From Vibrio sp. 10N.261.45.E2 (GTDB taxonomy: Bacteria > Pseudomonadota > Gammaproteobacteria > Enterobacterales > Vibrionaceae), in NCBI RefSeq assembly GCF_002875705.1, contig NZ_MCZZ01000080.1, positions 27,001 to 91,000 of the forward strand: a stretch of DNA of 64,000 nucleotides, written 5' to 3'. Position 1 is the stretch's first letter, and the number at the start of each line of letters is the position of its first letter. A model generated the notes under the pieces. That model was given only the letters and a program-made list of their open reading frames with translations. It did no database searches and was not told the DNA's origin. Shown piece after piece: positions 19,872 through 29,419 of the stretch. The translations under genes were made by a program, and so were the position numbers.

Positions 19872-20924
19872 ATGAGTGAGTTAAAAACAAAGCAGGTCTT
19901 TAATGAACCGTTGAAGACCTCTTTTGATGAGCAAGATAAGAACGATGTTGGCCCGGGTCTAGGCGCTCAACAACTGTTCACAGAACAAGAGAAATTTGTC
20001 CCAGTTGCACCTCAAGTGGAAACCGATCTTGATGGTGAAGCTGAGCAACAATTGGAACAAGTGATTCGACCGAGCAAAAAGAAGAAGTGGTTTGGAACGG
20101 GTTTATTGGTCGCTTTCTCTGGCTTAGTTGGCTGGCAGGCAATTGATTCGGTCATTACCGCGATTCAAACAGCCGATTGGCTGGCGTTAGGTTGGGCAGG
20201 CTTTATTGCTGCAATTGCTTCATTGGGTTTAGGCGCAATAGGCAAAGAGCTGTGGAAGTTGCGCTCACTTAAAGATCACTTCAGTGTGCAAGAGCAGAGT
20301 GAAGAGCTACTCCAAAGCCAAAGTGTCGGCAAGGGCAAAGCATTCTGTGAAAACATCGCGAAGCAGGGCGGAATTATTGCCGAGTCACCTTCGTATGATA
20401 AGTGGCGAAACAGCATCAACCCAGCACACAGCGATGCTGAAGTGTTGGACATGTACGATGCTTTGGTTGTCGCTCAACAAGATAAAGTGGCGACTCAAAT
20501 TGTCACTAAGTTCTCGACTGAATCGGCGGTTTTGGTCGCGGTGAGTCCGTTGGCTGCTGCTGATATGTTGCTGGTGGCGTGGCGTAATTTCACCATGATA
20601 GACAAGCTAGCTGACGTGTACGGCATTGAGCTTGGTTACTGGTCGCGTATTAAGTTGTTTAAGTTGGTGTTAATTAACATGGCCGCTGCGGGTGCGAGTG
20701 AACTGGCAATTGATGCGAGCATGGATCTTGTCTCGATGGACTTAGCTGGCAAAGTTTCAGCTCGAGCAGGGCAGGGCTTAGGTGTCGGTATCCTTACTGC
20801 GAGACTGGGTCTAAAAGCCATGACATTGCTGCGTCCTATGCCGTGGCACAACGAACGAAAAGTAAAACTGGCTGACCTCCGTAAAGCCGTCCTTTCAGAA
20901 ATAAAGCGCATTACTCTCAAATAA
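19872..20924 (+). CDS. ycjF: YcjF family inner-membrane protein (DUF697)
   Basis: A 350-residue protein with an acidic N-terminal region, a basic [12 protein letters not shown] stretch, two clear membrane helices (about residues 78-98 and 107-130) and a C-terminal DUF697 domain that is itself hydrophobic. The ATG at 19872 is preceded by TGAGG; a longer frame overlapping ycjX by 61 bases is not needed. Length matches E. coli YcjF (about 353). Co-transcribed with ycjX. Function unknown. Confidence 0.93.
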   Translation: MSELKTKQVFNEPLKTSFDEQDKNDVGPGLGAQQLFTEQEKFVPVAPQVETDLDGEAEQQLEQVIRPSKKKKWFGTGLLVAFSGLVGWQAIDSVITAIQTADWLALGWAGFIAAIASLGLGAIGKELWKLRSLKDHFSVQEQSEELLQSQSVGKGKAFCENIAKQGGIIAESPSYDKWRNSINPAHSDAEVLDMYDALVVAQQDKVATQIVTKFSTESAVLVAVSPLAAADMLLVAWRNFTMIDKLADVYGIELGYWSRIKLFKLVLINMAAAGASELAIDASMDLVSMDLAGKVSARAGQGLGVGILTARLGLKAMTLLRPMPWHNERKVKLADLRKAVLSEIKRITLK

Positions 20925-20949
20925 AGCGTTTGAAACTCAATAGTTTGAA

Positions 20950-20979
20950 AAGAAGAGTAAACATATGTTTACTCTTCTT
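20950..20979. promoter_or_regulatory. 30-base perfect palindrome upstream of tyrR containing a near-consensus TyrR box
   Basis: The arms are AAGAAGAGTAAACAT and its exact complement. The centre (20956-20973) reads AGTAAA-N6-TTTACT, matching the TyrR box TGTAAA-N6-TTTACA at 10 of 12 positions including the essential G and C. It lies about 75 bases before the tyrR GTG, suggesting autoregulation as in E. coli; it may also act as a terminator for ycjF (T-rich right side). Confidence 0.7.
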
Positions 20980-21047
20980 CTTGACTGAACTCAGAGCTTA
21001 ATCCACACTACTGTCAACTTATCCTGACACCTATAATAGGACTATTT

Positions 21048-22592
21048 GTGCGTCTTGAAGTATTGTGTGAAGACAGACTCGGCTTAACGCGTGAGTTGCT
21101 CGATATCTTGGCCTCAAAAAGCATTGATTTAAGAGGAATCGAAATTGATGTTAAAGGCATTATTTACCTAAACTGCCCTGATATCGATTTTGATGCTTTT
21201 AGTGAACTTATGGCTGAAATTCGCCGAATTTCAGGTGTGAAGGATGTACGTAAAATCCAATTTATGCCAAGCGAAAGGCATAATACAGAGCTGATTGCTC
21301 TGCTGGCAAACCTACCTGATCCCGTGATTGCGATTGACCTTAAAGGCTCAGTCGATATGGCAAACCACGCTGCATTAAACCTATTCAACAAGCAAGAAGA
21401 CGAAGTGATCGGTGAACCGCTAGCGTCATTCGTTCCTAGTTTTAACTTTGCTCGTTGGATCGAAGGCGATGTAACACGTCATCGTGAAGTTGTCGTGTTG
21501 GATGGTTTAGATTTCTCTATCGAAATCTTGCCGATTTACCTTGGTGGTGATGTCAACGAAGCGGTACTGGCGAGCGCAGTAATGACGATTCGTTCTTGTA
21601 ACCAAGAGATGAACACGCCAGATGCGATCCCTGAACAGAATAACTTAGGTTTTGAACACTTTGTTGGTGTCTCTAATCGCCATAAAGCCTTGATCAGCCA
21701 AGCTAAGAAATTGGCTATGCTGGATCAGCCTCTACTGATTGAGGGTGATACGGGGACAGGTAAAGAGATGCTGGCTAAAGCGTGTCATAACCGTTCTAAC
21801 CGTTCTTCTTTCCCATTCTTGATTCTAAGCTGCGCATCAATGCCTGATGACGTGGCAGAAACGGAATTGTTTGGCCATGCTCCGGGTTCATTCAACCATG
21901 AACAAGGTCACAAAGGCATTTTCGAGCAAGCGAACGGCGGTACGGTATTTTTAGATGAAATTGGCGAAATGAGCCCGCATCTACAAATCAAATTGCTGCG
22001 TTTTCTACAAGATGGTTCATTCCGCCGTGTTGGTGAAGAAGAAGAGATGCACGCTGATGTTCGTATTATCGCATCAACGCGCCATCGCCTTTCTGAATTA
22101 GCAGACTCTGGTTCGTTCCGTGAAGACTTGTTCTACCGCTTGAATGTACTGACTCTGTCGATTCCAGCTCTGCGCGAACGCTCAAATGACGTTGCACCTT
22201 TACTGGAGCTTTTCGTGGCGAAGTACGCGCAGCAACTAGGCATGTTAAAACCAAAACTGACTCAAGAGTTAATCGATCAGCTTGGTAATTACCAATGGCC
22301 GGGCAACATTCGTCAGTTAGACAATATGGTTCTACGCGCACTAACAGAGTTAGACTCAGACACGTTAACGGTTGAGCAATTTCACTTGCCACAGCTTGAA
22401 ACCATGACAGCTGGAATGGCGAACTTAAGCCTAGATGGCTCGTTGGATGAAATCATGAAAGACTATGAATCTCAGATTCTAGAGAAGCTTTATCAGTCTT
22501 TCCCATCAAGCCGTAAACTTGCAAAACGTTTGAATGTATCTCACACCTCAATTGCGAATAAGCTTCGTGATTACGGTATCAGAAAGAACTGA
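21048..22592 (+). CDS. tyrR: aromatic amino acid transcriptional regulator TyrR
   Basis: 514 residues, starting at GTG with AGGA seven bases upstream; E. coli tyrR also starts with GTG. The N-terminal ACT domain (RLEVLCEDRLGLTRELLDIL) binds aromatic amino acids, a PAS domain follows, then an AAA+ domain with Walker A GDTGTGKEML and FLDEIGEMSP, and a C-terminal helix-turn-helix (SSRKLAKRLNVSHTSIANKLRDYG). The sigma-54 contact loop is degenerate (GHAPGSFNHE rather than GAFTGA), as expected for TyrR, which works with sigma-70. Likely targets here include the tyrP-like gene and tyrR itself. Confidence 0.97.
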   Translation: MRLEVLCEDRLGLTRELLDILASKSIDLRGIEIDVKGIIYLNCPDIDFDAFSELMAEIRRISGVKDVRKIQFMPSERHNTELIALLANLPDPVIAIDLKGSVDMANHAALNLFNKQEDEVIGEPLASFVPSFNFARWIEGDVTRHREVVVLDGLDFSIEILPIYLGGDVNEAVLASAVMTIRSCNQEMNTPDAIPEQNNLGFEHFVGVSNRHKALISQAKKLAMLDQPLLIEGDTGTGKEMLAKACHNRSNRSSFPFLILSCASMPDDVAETELFGHAPGSFNHEQGHKGIFEQANGGTVFLDEIGEMSPHLQIKLLRFLQDGSFRRVGEEEEMHADVRIIASTRHRLSELADSGSFREDLFYRLNVLTLSIPALRERSNDVAPLLELFVAKYAQQLGMLKPKLTQELIDQLGNYQWPGNIRQLDNMVLRALTELDSDTLTVEQFHLPQLETMTAGMANLSLDGSLDEIMKDYESQILEKLYQSFPSSRKLAKRLNVSHTSIANKLRDYGIRKN

Positions 22593-22610
22593 TCGAATAA
22601 GAACAAGATT

Positions 22611-23198
22611 ATGGAAGATTTGAGTACACCAGAGCGCATTTATAAGCATGACGGAAACCTGATTTTAAGAACGGCTGAAATCGACGACGCAGCGATGATT
22701 AGCGATTACTTTCAGGTTAACAGGGAGTACCTGAAACCGTGGGAACCGATTCGCGAAGATGCGTTTTTTGATAGAGCGGGTTGGGCGCAGCGACTGATCA
22801 AGTTAAACGAGCTTCATAAAATGGGGCTAGGCTATTACTGTTTACTGATTAATGCAGACTCTAATGAAATGTTAGGCACCATATCGTTCAGTAATTTGTC
22901 TCGTTTCCCGTTTTACGCTTGTAACGTCGGTTACTCATTGGCGCAAAGCGCACAGGGGCACGGTTACATGCGCAGAGGCTTGAGCATGGCCAAAGACTAC
23001 ATGTTTGATGTACAGAACATGCACCGCTTAATGGCGGGCTACATGCCTCACAACGAACGCAGTGCTGGTGTATTGGAACATCTTGGTTTTGTTCGAGAAG
23101 GTTTTGCTAAAGACTACATACAGATTAACGGCAAATGGGAAGACCATATACTGACGGCATTAGTTAACCCAAACTGGGAAGACAGGCGCGCTGTTTAG
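22611..23198 (+). CDS. GNAT N-acetyltransferase, RimJ/RimL-like
   Basis: A 195-residue acetyltransferase. The acetyl-CoA binding region is NVGYSLAQSAQGHGYMRRGLSMA (GxGYM in place of RxxGxG/A), followed by the typical C-terminal ending LEHLGFVREGFAKDYIQINGKWEDHI. This layout matches RimJ, which acetylates the N terminus of ribosomal protein S5, but the same subfamily includes enzymes with other substrates. It follows tyrR by 18 bases and may be co-transcribed. Confidence 0.85.
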   Translation: MEDLSTPERIYKHDGNLILRTAEIDDAAMISDYFQVNREYLKPWEPIREDAFFDRAGWAQRLIKLNELHKMGLGYYCLLINADSNEMLGTISFSNLSRFPFYACNVGYSLAQSAQGHGYMRRGLSMAKDYMFDVQNMHRLMAGYMPHNERSAGVLEHLGFVREGFAKDYIQINGKWEDHILTALVNPNWEDRRAV

Positions 23199-23350
23199 AG
23201 GCCAATAGTCATTAGGCGTAAGTATCACTTACGCGTAAATACAGATTTAGAGGCAGTGACGAACATAGATAAAATGAAACCGTCACCGTATCAAAAAGAG
23301 CATATAGGCATGGAAATCCATAAGCCTAAGAAGAAATTTGAGGAATTTTG

Positions 23351-23824
23351 ATGTCATACACAACTTTGGATGAATACCAAAGAAAATGGATTTTCACCCA
23401 CCAGTCAATGCCGCTGCCGGCAGAGGACTTGGAAAAGATTAAGCCAATGACACAGGCGAGAGCATCTCAGTTCTGGAAAGAGAACGTGAGCCCTCAAAGC
23501 CCAGACGCAGAACGACTAAGCTCGCAAGACTGGCCAAGCAAAGCATCGAACTGGAATGAAGAGATCAGCTGGATGGCACACTGGGAAGCAGATGAGCCAG
23601 AAATGCCAGAAGAGATTCTTAACTTTATTGATTGGCAAGATGACGTAACTGTTTATTTTTGCTATGAAAAATACAATGTTCTTGAAACCAAATGGGCGAT
23701 CTTCAAGAAGCATTGGAAGAATTTTTTGTTCTATGATGATGGCCCGATTCTACTCGGTCGCCGTCGCTCAGAAGCACTGTGGTTTGCTACAAACGGTACC
23801 GTGAAAATCGGCAACCGCGCTTAA
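23351..23824 (+). CDS. DUF2947 family protein
   Basis: A 157-residue soluble protein rich in tryptophan (SWMAHWEADEPEMPEEIL, KWAIFKKHWKNFLF), recognised as the DUF2947 family common in Vibrio. The ATG at 23351 follows GAGGAATTTTG; a TTG directly before it is not needed. No catalytic motif can be pointed out. Ends at an intrinsic terminator. Confidence 0.8.
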   Translation: MSYTTLDEYQRKWIFTHQSMPLPAEDLEKIKPMTQARASQFWKENVSPQSPDAERLSSQDWPSKASNWNEEISWMAHWEADEPEMPEEILNFIDWQDDVTVYFCYEKYNVLETKWAIFKKHWKNFLFYDDGPILLGRRRSEALWFATNGTVKIGNRA

Positions 23825-23867
23825 TTACAGCATGATTTAATTAAGTCTACGTTGTACAAACGACAGA

Positions 23868-23898
23868 TCAAAAGCGAGCATCGAGCTCGCTTTTTTTG
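23868..23898 (+). terminator. intrinsic terminator after the DUF2947 gene
   Basis: Stem AAAGCGAGC/GCTCGCTTT with loop ATCGA and seven T. Confidence 0.9.
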
Positions 23899-24079
23899 TG
23901 CCTGTTGATCTTTGACGATCGTTATGAAAGTCCCGCTATTTGAGCCCAATTAAAGAGGCCATTTCCCGGTTGTTTAAAGCGGTAAATTATGAAATTGAGA
24001 TCGCTATCTCATTGGGTTAGTTGAAGTTTTATGGATTTGGGCTATCTTTATAGTACTGCCTTAGTGGAGGTGAAGTATT

Positions 24080-24295
24080 ATGATTTGGGATACTCTCGAA
24101 CGTGTAAATAAACTTCGCAAGGAAGCAATGGAGGATCCAGAGTTCTTGGATTCAGCAAAAATGCATGAGGAATGGCTTTTAAGCGAAACTCATAATCAAT
24201 CAAACAAAGGAGCGAAAGAGAAGAAACCGAAAAAACTATCTGACATTTATGAAAATACGGATTTTCCTATCAACCCAACTGGAACCAAACATTAA
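24080..24295 (+). CDS. small hydrophilic protein, unknown function
   Basis: A 71-residue charged protein (MIWDTLERVNKLRKEAMEDP at the start, a Lys-rich middle GAKEKKPKKLSD). A GGAGGTG ribosome site lies at the right distance before the ATG, which is the main reason to believe the gene. No family recognised and no membrane segment. Confidence 0.55.
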   Translation: MIWDTLERVNKLRKEAMEDPEFLDSAKMHEEWLLSETHNQSNKGAKEKKPKKLSDIYENTDFPINPTGTKH

Positions 24296-24378
24296 CAATG
24301 ATGAACTGCAACACGGCTAAGGCTCTTAACCAAAAAGCTATAAGTCGATCATACATACCAGCCTTAAGCCACCAGTAA

Positions 24379-24416
24379 AAAAGCCACTTTCAACGAATCG
24401 AAAGTGGCTTTTTCTT
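24379..24416. terminator. intrinsic terminator between the small gene and the Hsp70-like gene
   Basis: Stem AAAAGCCACTTTC/GAAAGTGGCTTTT with an eight-base loop; A-run before and T-run after, so it can serve both converging genes. Confidence 0.9.
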
Positions 24417-24451
24417 TACTCATTAGCAACTAAAGCTAATCGTTTTTAAAC

Positions 24452-27304
24452 CTAGTTATTAATCAGGCTTAATCCGCTTGGTAACGCATCACCAAACACA
24501 CGCTTAGATTCGCTCTCAGAAAGTTCAGTCACTTCATTCACTAGTGTTAACCATGAATCAGGTACCTTGCTTTGCTTAAGCTTCTCAATCACTTGATTGC
24601 GATAGTCGTCAGAGATATCAAACTGACGGTCACCGGTTTTACGACAAATCATCACTGCAGCAAAGGCAACCATCTGCTCTTTATGCCAGTTCTGTTCAAG
24701 CAGCTTCGGTAACCACTGTTCAGCTTGCTCTCTTGGAATCACGCTGTGTTGGCTACCATACAAAGGCGTTCTTGAAGCCAATCGACCTAGTGCCCACCAG
24801 TGCGCTTGTTCAAATTGGTTATGGTTAATCGCTTTGCTTAAGAACCAACTTGCTAACAACACTTTGTCTTCAACCTCAAGCTGCTCAAGTGATGCAGCTA
24901 AACGAACCATGGCTTCATAGCCATTGTCTTGTGCATCTTTGGCTGTCTTAGGGTTCTTCATTGCGCCTGGGTGAAGGTATTTAGCGATGTCAGCCAAGAT
25001 AGTCTCTTGTTGTTCTTGGTTGAGCCCACCAGCAACACGACGCCAGAATACCCACCAATCCGTCCAACCTTGATGGTTCTTGAACTGAATATTCTGTTGG
25101 TAAAGACCCCAAATTTGCTCAATACGCCATGAGTCCGTTGGATCACCAAAGCCAGGACGTAGTGAGTAACCGGCCAAACGTAGCCAGTTTTTCTCGTGTG
25201 CTTCAGAGCGACGGCGACGTTTACGCCCTAGTGAGAAGGTATCAAACAGATGACGAAGAGTCGTGAAATCCCATTCATCGCGTTTACCTAGTCGCTTCTC
25301 AAGATCTTTAGACAGGGTCTTGATCTCTTTTGATTCCGCACTCTTTTTGTTGCCGCTGTAGAGGCGAGAAATCAATTCCTTGCACTCTTCCAATCTTGGA
25401 TGAAGTTTAGAGTTATCGGATTCATCGCCTTGCTTGTTTCTGACTTCGAATTCAAGCAACCAACGCTTAGAGTCATCTTCTGTACTCACACACTCCATTT
25501 TTAGTGTGCCGACTTCGGTTAACTGACAAGCGAGCAGCACTTCAACACGCTCTTTTTGGTTGGCTTGAAGTTCCGCGGTACCTGAACCTTCCAACGTAGA
25601 AATATACGGTGGAAGAGGGGAGAACAAGTCGGCATCCACATTGACCATCACACCGTTTTGAATAGCGGTTTCGTGAGCTATTTGATCGTGTGTTGAAGTC
25701 AGTAGGTTAAATCGTACTGGCTCGCCTAGTGTCAGTGAGAAGCGGCGGCTGTTTAAGCGTATCTCTTGGCCTTCTTCTGTCCCTTTGGCAAGTAGACAAA
25801 GCGCTTTACCCATCTTGTTCTTCTCTTGTAGATGCAAGAAGTAAGAACGAGCAGCACCACCGCCGATTTTCAGCTGCGCGCCACGGCGGGCTTTACCAAA
25901 GGCAACTGCCCCAAGTGCAACAGACCAATCAGGGTGAGGGTTATCTAATACTGTGATTGGAGAACCGTTCCAATTGCCTAGTAACTGAGTAATGCGCTCA
26001 GTCACAAGTTCGCTGTTGAACACACCACCATTAAGCAACACACCCACAGGGATGGCCGGTTTGGTATCATCGAACTCAACCGCATCTGAATTTTCTAACG
26101 CAGCCTTAGACACTTGTTGATGCGTAGTTAGGAATTCTGCAACGTGCTTACTCACTGCTGGATCGGCAACGTAAGGCAGACCGAATTCAACCACGGCGCT
26201 ACGACGTTTATCTGGTGTTTCAGTAAACTCAGACAGTGGGAAGAAGCCTTCCAATGCGATTTGATGAACTTCTTGTTTGGTTAAGCCAATACTTTTAGTA
26301 CCGCCAAGCAATTTTGAACCGCTGCCCAGCATAGTGATCTTCACATCATCGGGTGCATTGGCAGAAAGCAGGCTCTCTTTTGCAGCGCGAGTTTGTTGAA
26401 TCAGTTTGGTTAGGCTAGAGGCATTCAGCTTTTTGTTTTGATTGAAGCGCTGCTCAGCAAGGTGAGCGAGGGCCAAATCGAGGTTATCACCACCCAGCAT
26501 CAAGTGTTCGCCAACGCCGATACGGTCAAGTGCTAGCTCGTTATTACCGCCGTTGTTCGCATCGTTATCCGCATTGAATTTGGCTTCAATTAAGCTCAAA
26601 TCGGTGGTACCACCACCAACATCACACACTAGAATAAGCGGGATCTGTTGGAGTTCTTCCGCAGCCGTTTGCTGGTGACGTGCATACCAGTCGTAACAAA
26701 CTGCTTGTGGCTCTTCGAGTAAGAGGATCTTGCCTAAACCGGCTAGCTCTGCGGCTTCGAGTGTCAGCTTACGTGCTGTCTCATCGAATGAAGCCGGAAC
26801 CGTCACTACAACATCTTGGTCTTCAAGTTTGTTGCTTGGGTTGCGGTAGTTCCATGCTTGGCGAATGTGATTCAGGTAGCTTGCACTCGCGACAACTGGC
26901 GAGACTTTATCGACATCAGCTGCGCCTGCCCAAGGTAGAATGTCGGAGTTACGGTCAACCGCTTGGTGTGATAACCAGCTTTTAGCACTCGACACTTGGC
27001 GACCTTCAACCTTAGCGCCCAATTCACGCGCCCATTCACCGACGATAACGTTCTTAATATCGCCTTCAACTGGGCTTGGCTCCCACGGCATAGTCAGGTC
27101 TGAAGGGGATATTTGACCTTGTGCGGGGTGGTAACGAAATGATGGAAGTAGGGGCTTGCGAACCACTTCACCGGGGCCGATGAGTTGGTCAATATCGAAA
27201 AGAGAAACGGGAGCATGTTGTAGGTCGTCGTTGATTTCACAGTAAGCGACAACCGTATTTGTTGTGCCTAAGTCAATGCCGACTAAAAAACGAGGAGTTG
27301 CCAT
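24452..27304 (-). CDS. Hsp70-family ATPase with C-terminal DUF3731-type region
   Basis: A 950-residue protein. The first about 500 residues form an actin-fold ATPase: phosphate-1 FLVGIDLGTTNTVVAY, VVTVPASFDETARKLT, phosphate-2 LVCDVGGGTTDLSLIEA, and the adenosine loop LLNGGVFNSELV. The C-terminal 400 residues do not look like a DnaK substrate-binding domain and lack a lid with EEVD; they fit the DUF3731 extension as I remember it (WRIEQIWGLYQQNIQF, WTDWWVFWRRVAGGL). It is the third gene after DUF2760 and a second Hsp70-like protein. Partner or client unknown. Confidence 0.88.
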   Translation of the reverse strand: MATPRFLVGIDLGTTNTVVAYCEINDDLQHAPVSLFDIDQLIGPGEVVRKPLLPSFRYHPAQGQISPSDLTMPWEPSPVEGDIKNVIVGEWARELGAKVEGRQVSSAKSWLSHQAVDRNSDILPWAGAADVDKVSPVVASASYLNHIRQAWNYRNPSNKLEDQDVVVTVPASFDETARKLTLEAAELAGLGKILLLEEPQAVCYDWYARHQQTAAEELQQIPLILVCDVGGGTTDLSLIEAKFNADNDANNGGNNELALDRIGVGEHLMLGGDNLDLALAHLAEQRFNQNKKLNASSLTKLIQQTRAAKESLLSANAPDDVKITMLGSGSKLLGGTKSIGLTKQEVHQIALEGFFPLSEFTETPDKRRSAVVEFGLPYVADPAVSKHVAEFLTTHQQVSKAALENSDAVEFDDTKPAIPVGVLLNGGVFNSELVTERITQLLGNWNGSPITVLDNPHPDWSVALGAVAFGKARRGAQLKIGGGAARSYFLHLQEKNKMGKALCLLAKGTEEGQEIRLNSRRFSLTLGEPVRFNLLTSTHDQIAHETAIQNGVMVNVDADLFSPLPPYISTLEGSGTAELQANQKERVEVLLACQLTEVGTLKMECVSTEDDSKRWLLEFEVRNKQGDESDNSKLHPRLEECKELISRLYSGNKKSAESKEIKTLSKDLEKRLGKRDEWDFTTLRHLFDTFSLGRKRRRRSEAHEKNWLRLAGYSLRPGFGDPTDSWRIEQIWGLYQQNIQFKNHQGWTDWWVFWRRVAGGLNQEQQETILADIAKYLHPGAMKNPKTAKDAQDNGYEAMVRLAASLEQLEVEDKVLLASWFLSKAINHNQFEQAHWWALGRLASRTPLYGSQHSVIPREQAEQWLPKLLEQNWHKEQMVAFAAVMICRKTGDRQFDISDDYRNQVIEKLKQSKVPDSWLTLVNEVTELSESESKRVFGDALPSGLSLINN

Positions 27305-27421
27305 ACAAAACCTTATTCTTCCAGAGTGATGACCAGTGTGTTGATAGCTTTGGTCTTATTGTTGTTATTTGTAAACGTCATCCCTGAGAAACAGGTAGGA
27401 CTGAGTTGGGAATGGTATTGA

Positions 27422-27452
27422 TAAAATAACGGCACCCGCTAAGGTGCCGTTG
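27422..27452 (-). terminator. intrinsic terminator after the first Hsp70-like gene
   Basis: Minus-strand stem AACGGCACC/GGTGCCGTT followed by ATTTTAT. It sits in the 150-base gap before the downstream Hsp70-like gene, so that gene depends on read-through or its own promoter. Confidence 0.75.
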
Positions 27453-27457
27453 ATACA

Positions 27458-29419
27458 TTATGCTTCTTCGTTTGAGTCGTTGTTCAAGTCTTCGCGAACG
27501 TCGAACTCAACGTGCCATTTCTGACCGTTGTCAGTGGCAATTGCTTCTAGGTATAAGGTACCTAGCTCAGTAACGCGAGAAGCCAGAGTAACTGGAACCA
27601 CTTCACCTTCGCGACGGCCTTCAGAAACCGGCAGCGTCACTTGGATTTCAGGAAGCTCGTCTAGCTCTTCCGGTGCCCAGTGATCAAGGTGTGTACCCGC
27701 TTCATCTTCACGACGTGTGGTCGAACCGAAGAATTGGAAGTGTACTGGCTGGCCAATCACGAGACCAAACTCTTGGCTAGGAACTTGAACGCTCGATCCT
27801 TCTTCCATACCAAATGGTGCAACACACAAAGCTTCCATTGGAGGAGCCATACCTGGGATAGCTGGCATCGCACTTTCAATTCCTACGTAGTAAGAAGATG
27901 CGATACCGCCACGGATACGAACGCCTTGGCCACGACGTACAGCGCCGTAGTAAGAAGCGCCGCTTGCAACTGCTAGGTCTAAGTCTAAACCTGATAGCTG
28001 TTTCGCGAACTCAGCGTCTGCGTTAATTAACCATTCATTGATCGTGTCTGAAAGACGATCAGCAAGCAGGTTCGATTTTAGAACACCACCGTTGAACAGG
28101 ATTGCTGTTGGCTTAATGAAGTCTGCTGCAGGCGCTTCAGCACCTGGCATACCGGGCATGTTTGCAAACGGGTTGAAATCTTGTTGAGCGGCTTCGCTAT
28201 TTCCAGAAAGCGCGTTCGCTTGCTTAGAAAGGAATGCAGCAATGTGACGAGTAATGCCCGCGTCTTGAGCGTAAGGCAGACCCATTTGAGTCAGTGCGCC
28301 GCGCGTCTTTTGTACAGGGTGCTCAGTTACAGCAACTTTAGGGAAGAAGCCATCCACTAATGTTTGTTGTACTTCTTGCTGAGTCAGTTCTGTTTTCAGT
28401 GTCGCGCCAAGCAGTTTAGAACCACGGCTAGGAACTACGATTGGCACAGCTTGAAGTTCAGCATCGTTAAGCAGCGCTTCTTTTGCGTCACGACATGCGT
28501 GAGTCATCGCTTGAACTTGCCAAGGTGCTAATTCTTTGCCTTCTTGCGCCAGTTTCATTTTCAGGCGGTAAGCTAATGCTAAGTCCATGTTGTCGCCGCC
28601 AAGTAGGATGTGTTCACCTACTGCGATACGGTTCAGGCTTAGGTTACCGTCATCTTGTGTTACTTCAACCAACGAAAGGTCGGTTGTACCACCACCGATG
28701 TCGACAACAAGCACTATATCACCAACGTTTACCTCATCACGCCATGTATCGTTGCTGTTATCAATCCAGCTGTAAAGAGCAGCTTGTGGCTCTTCAAGAA
28801 GCGTTAGGTGAGTGAAACCAACATTACGTGCAGCTTCAGCGGTTAGGTCACGAGCCGCAGGATCAAACGAAGCTGGAACCGTGATCGTTACATCTTGGTC
28901 TGCCAGTTTGTGTTCTGGGTTAGCGTGGTTCCAAGCGTCTTTAAGGTGCTCAAGGTACAATTCAGTTGTCTTAAGCGGAGATACTTTTTCAACCTCTTCA
29001 GGGCTGCCTGCAGGCAGGAAAGCATCGCGACGGTTAACACCACCGTGGCATAGCCAAGATTTTGCACTTGCTACCAAACGGATAGGGGTTTTAGAACCAA
29101 GATTACGCGCAATCGCACCAACCAGAGCTTTAGGTTCAGAAGACCAAGGAAGAACGCGAGAGCCTGCATCCATTTCGTGTTCGTGCGGCTGGTATAGGAA
29201 CGAGCCAAGTTGGCTGCGAGTTTCTACTGTACCAGGAGCCGTCAGTTGAGGGATTGGCATCACCTCAACGCGTGCATCTTCATTGGTTGTATCGATGAAA
29301 GACAAAACACAGTGTGTTGTACCTAAATCGATACCAACACTGAACTTTGGTGCCTGATGTTGCTCTTGAGAAGATAGCTCTTGCGAAGGCTCTTGAGCTG
29401 AATGATTTTGGTGTTCCAT
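27458..29419 (-). CDS. Hsp70-family ATPase, second paralogue
   Basis: 653 residues. An N-terminal polar tail (SAQEPSQELSSQEQHQ) precedes the actin-fold ATPase: VGIDLGTTHCVLSFID, ITVPASFDPAARDLTAEAAR, VLVVDIGGGTTDLSLVEV and LFNGGVLKSNLLADRL. A short beta-rich C-terminal part (VTELGTLYLEAIATDNGQKWHVEFDV) recurs in similar form in the larger neighbour (VGTLKMECVST...WLLEFEVR), so the two proteins share a common architecture. Its ATG overlaps the stop of the DUF2760 gene in a TAATG junction, so the two are translationally coupled. Confidence 0.88.
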   Translation of the reverse strand: MEHQNHSAQEPSQELSSQEQHQAPKFSVGIDLGTTHCVLSFIDTTNEDARVEVMPIPQLTAPGTVETRSQLGSFLYQPHEHEMDAGSRVLPWSSEPKALVGAIARNLGSKTPIRLVASAKSWLCHGGVNRRDAFLPAGSPEEVEKVSPLKTTELYLEHLKDAWNHANPEHKLADQDVTITVPASFDPAARDLTAEAARNVGFTHLTLLEEPQAALYSWIDNSNDTWRDEVNVGDIVLVVDIGGGTTDLSLVEVTQDDGNLSLNRIAVGEHILLGGDNMDLALAYRLKMKLAQEGKELAPWQVQAMTHACRDAKEALLNDAELQAVPIVVPSRGSKLLGATLKTELTQQEVQQTLVDGFFPKVAVTEHPVQKTRGALTQMGLPYAQDAGITRHIAAFLSKQANALSGNSEAAQQDFNPFANMPGMPGAEAPAADFIKPTAILFNGGVLKSNLLADRLSDTINEWLINADAEFAKQLSGLDLDLAVASGASYYGAVRRGQGVRIRGGIASSYYVGIESAMPAIPGMAPPMEALCVAPFGMEEGSSVQVPSQEFGLVIGQPVHFQFFGSTTRREDEAGTHLDHWAPEELDELPEIQVTLPVSEGRREGEVVPVTLASRVTELGTLYLEAIATDNGQKWHVEFDVREDLNNDSNEEA

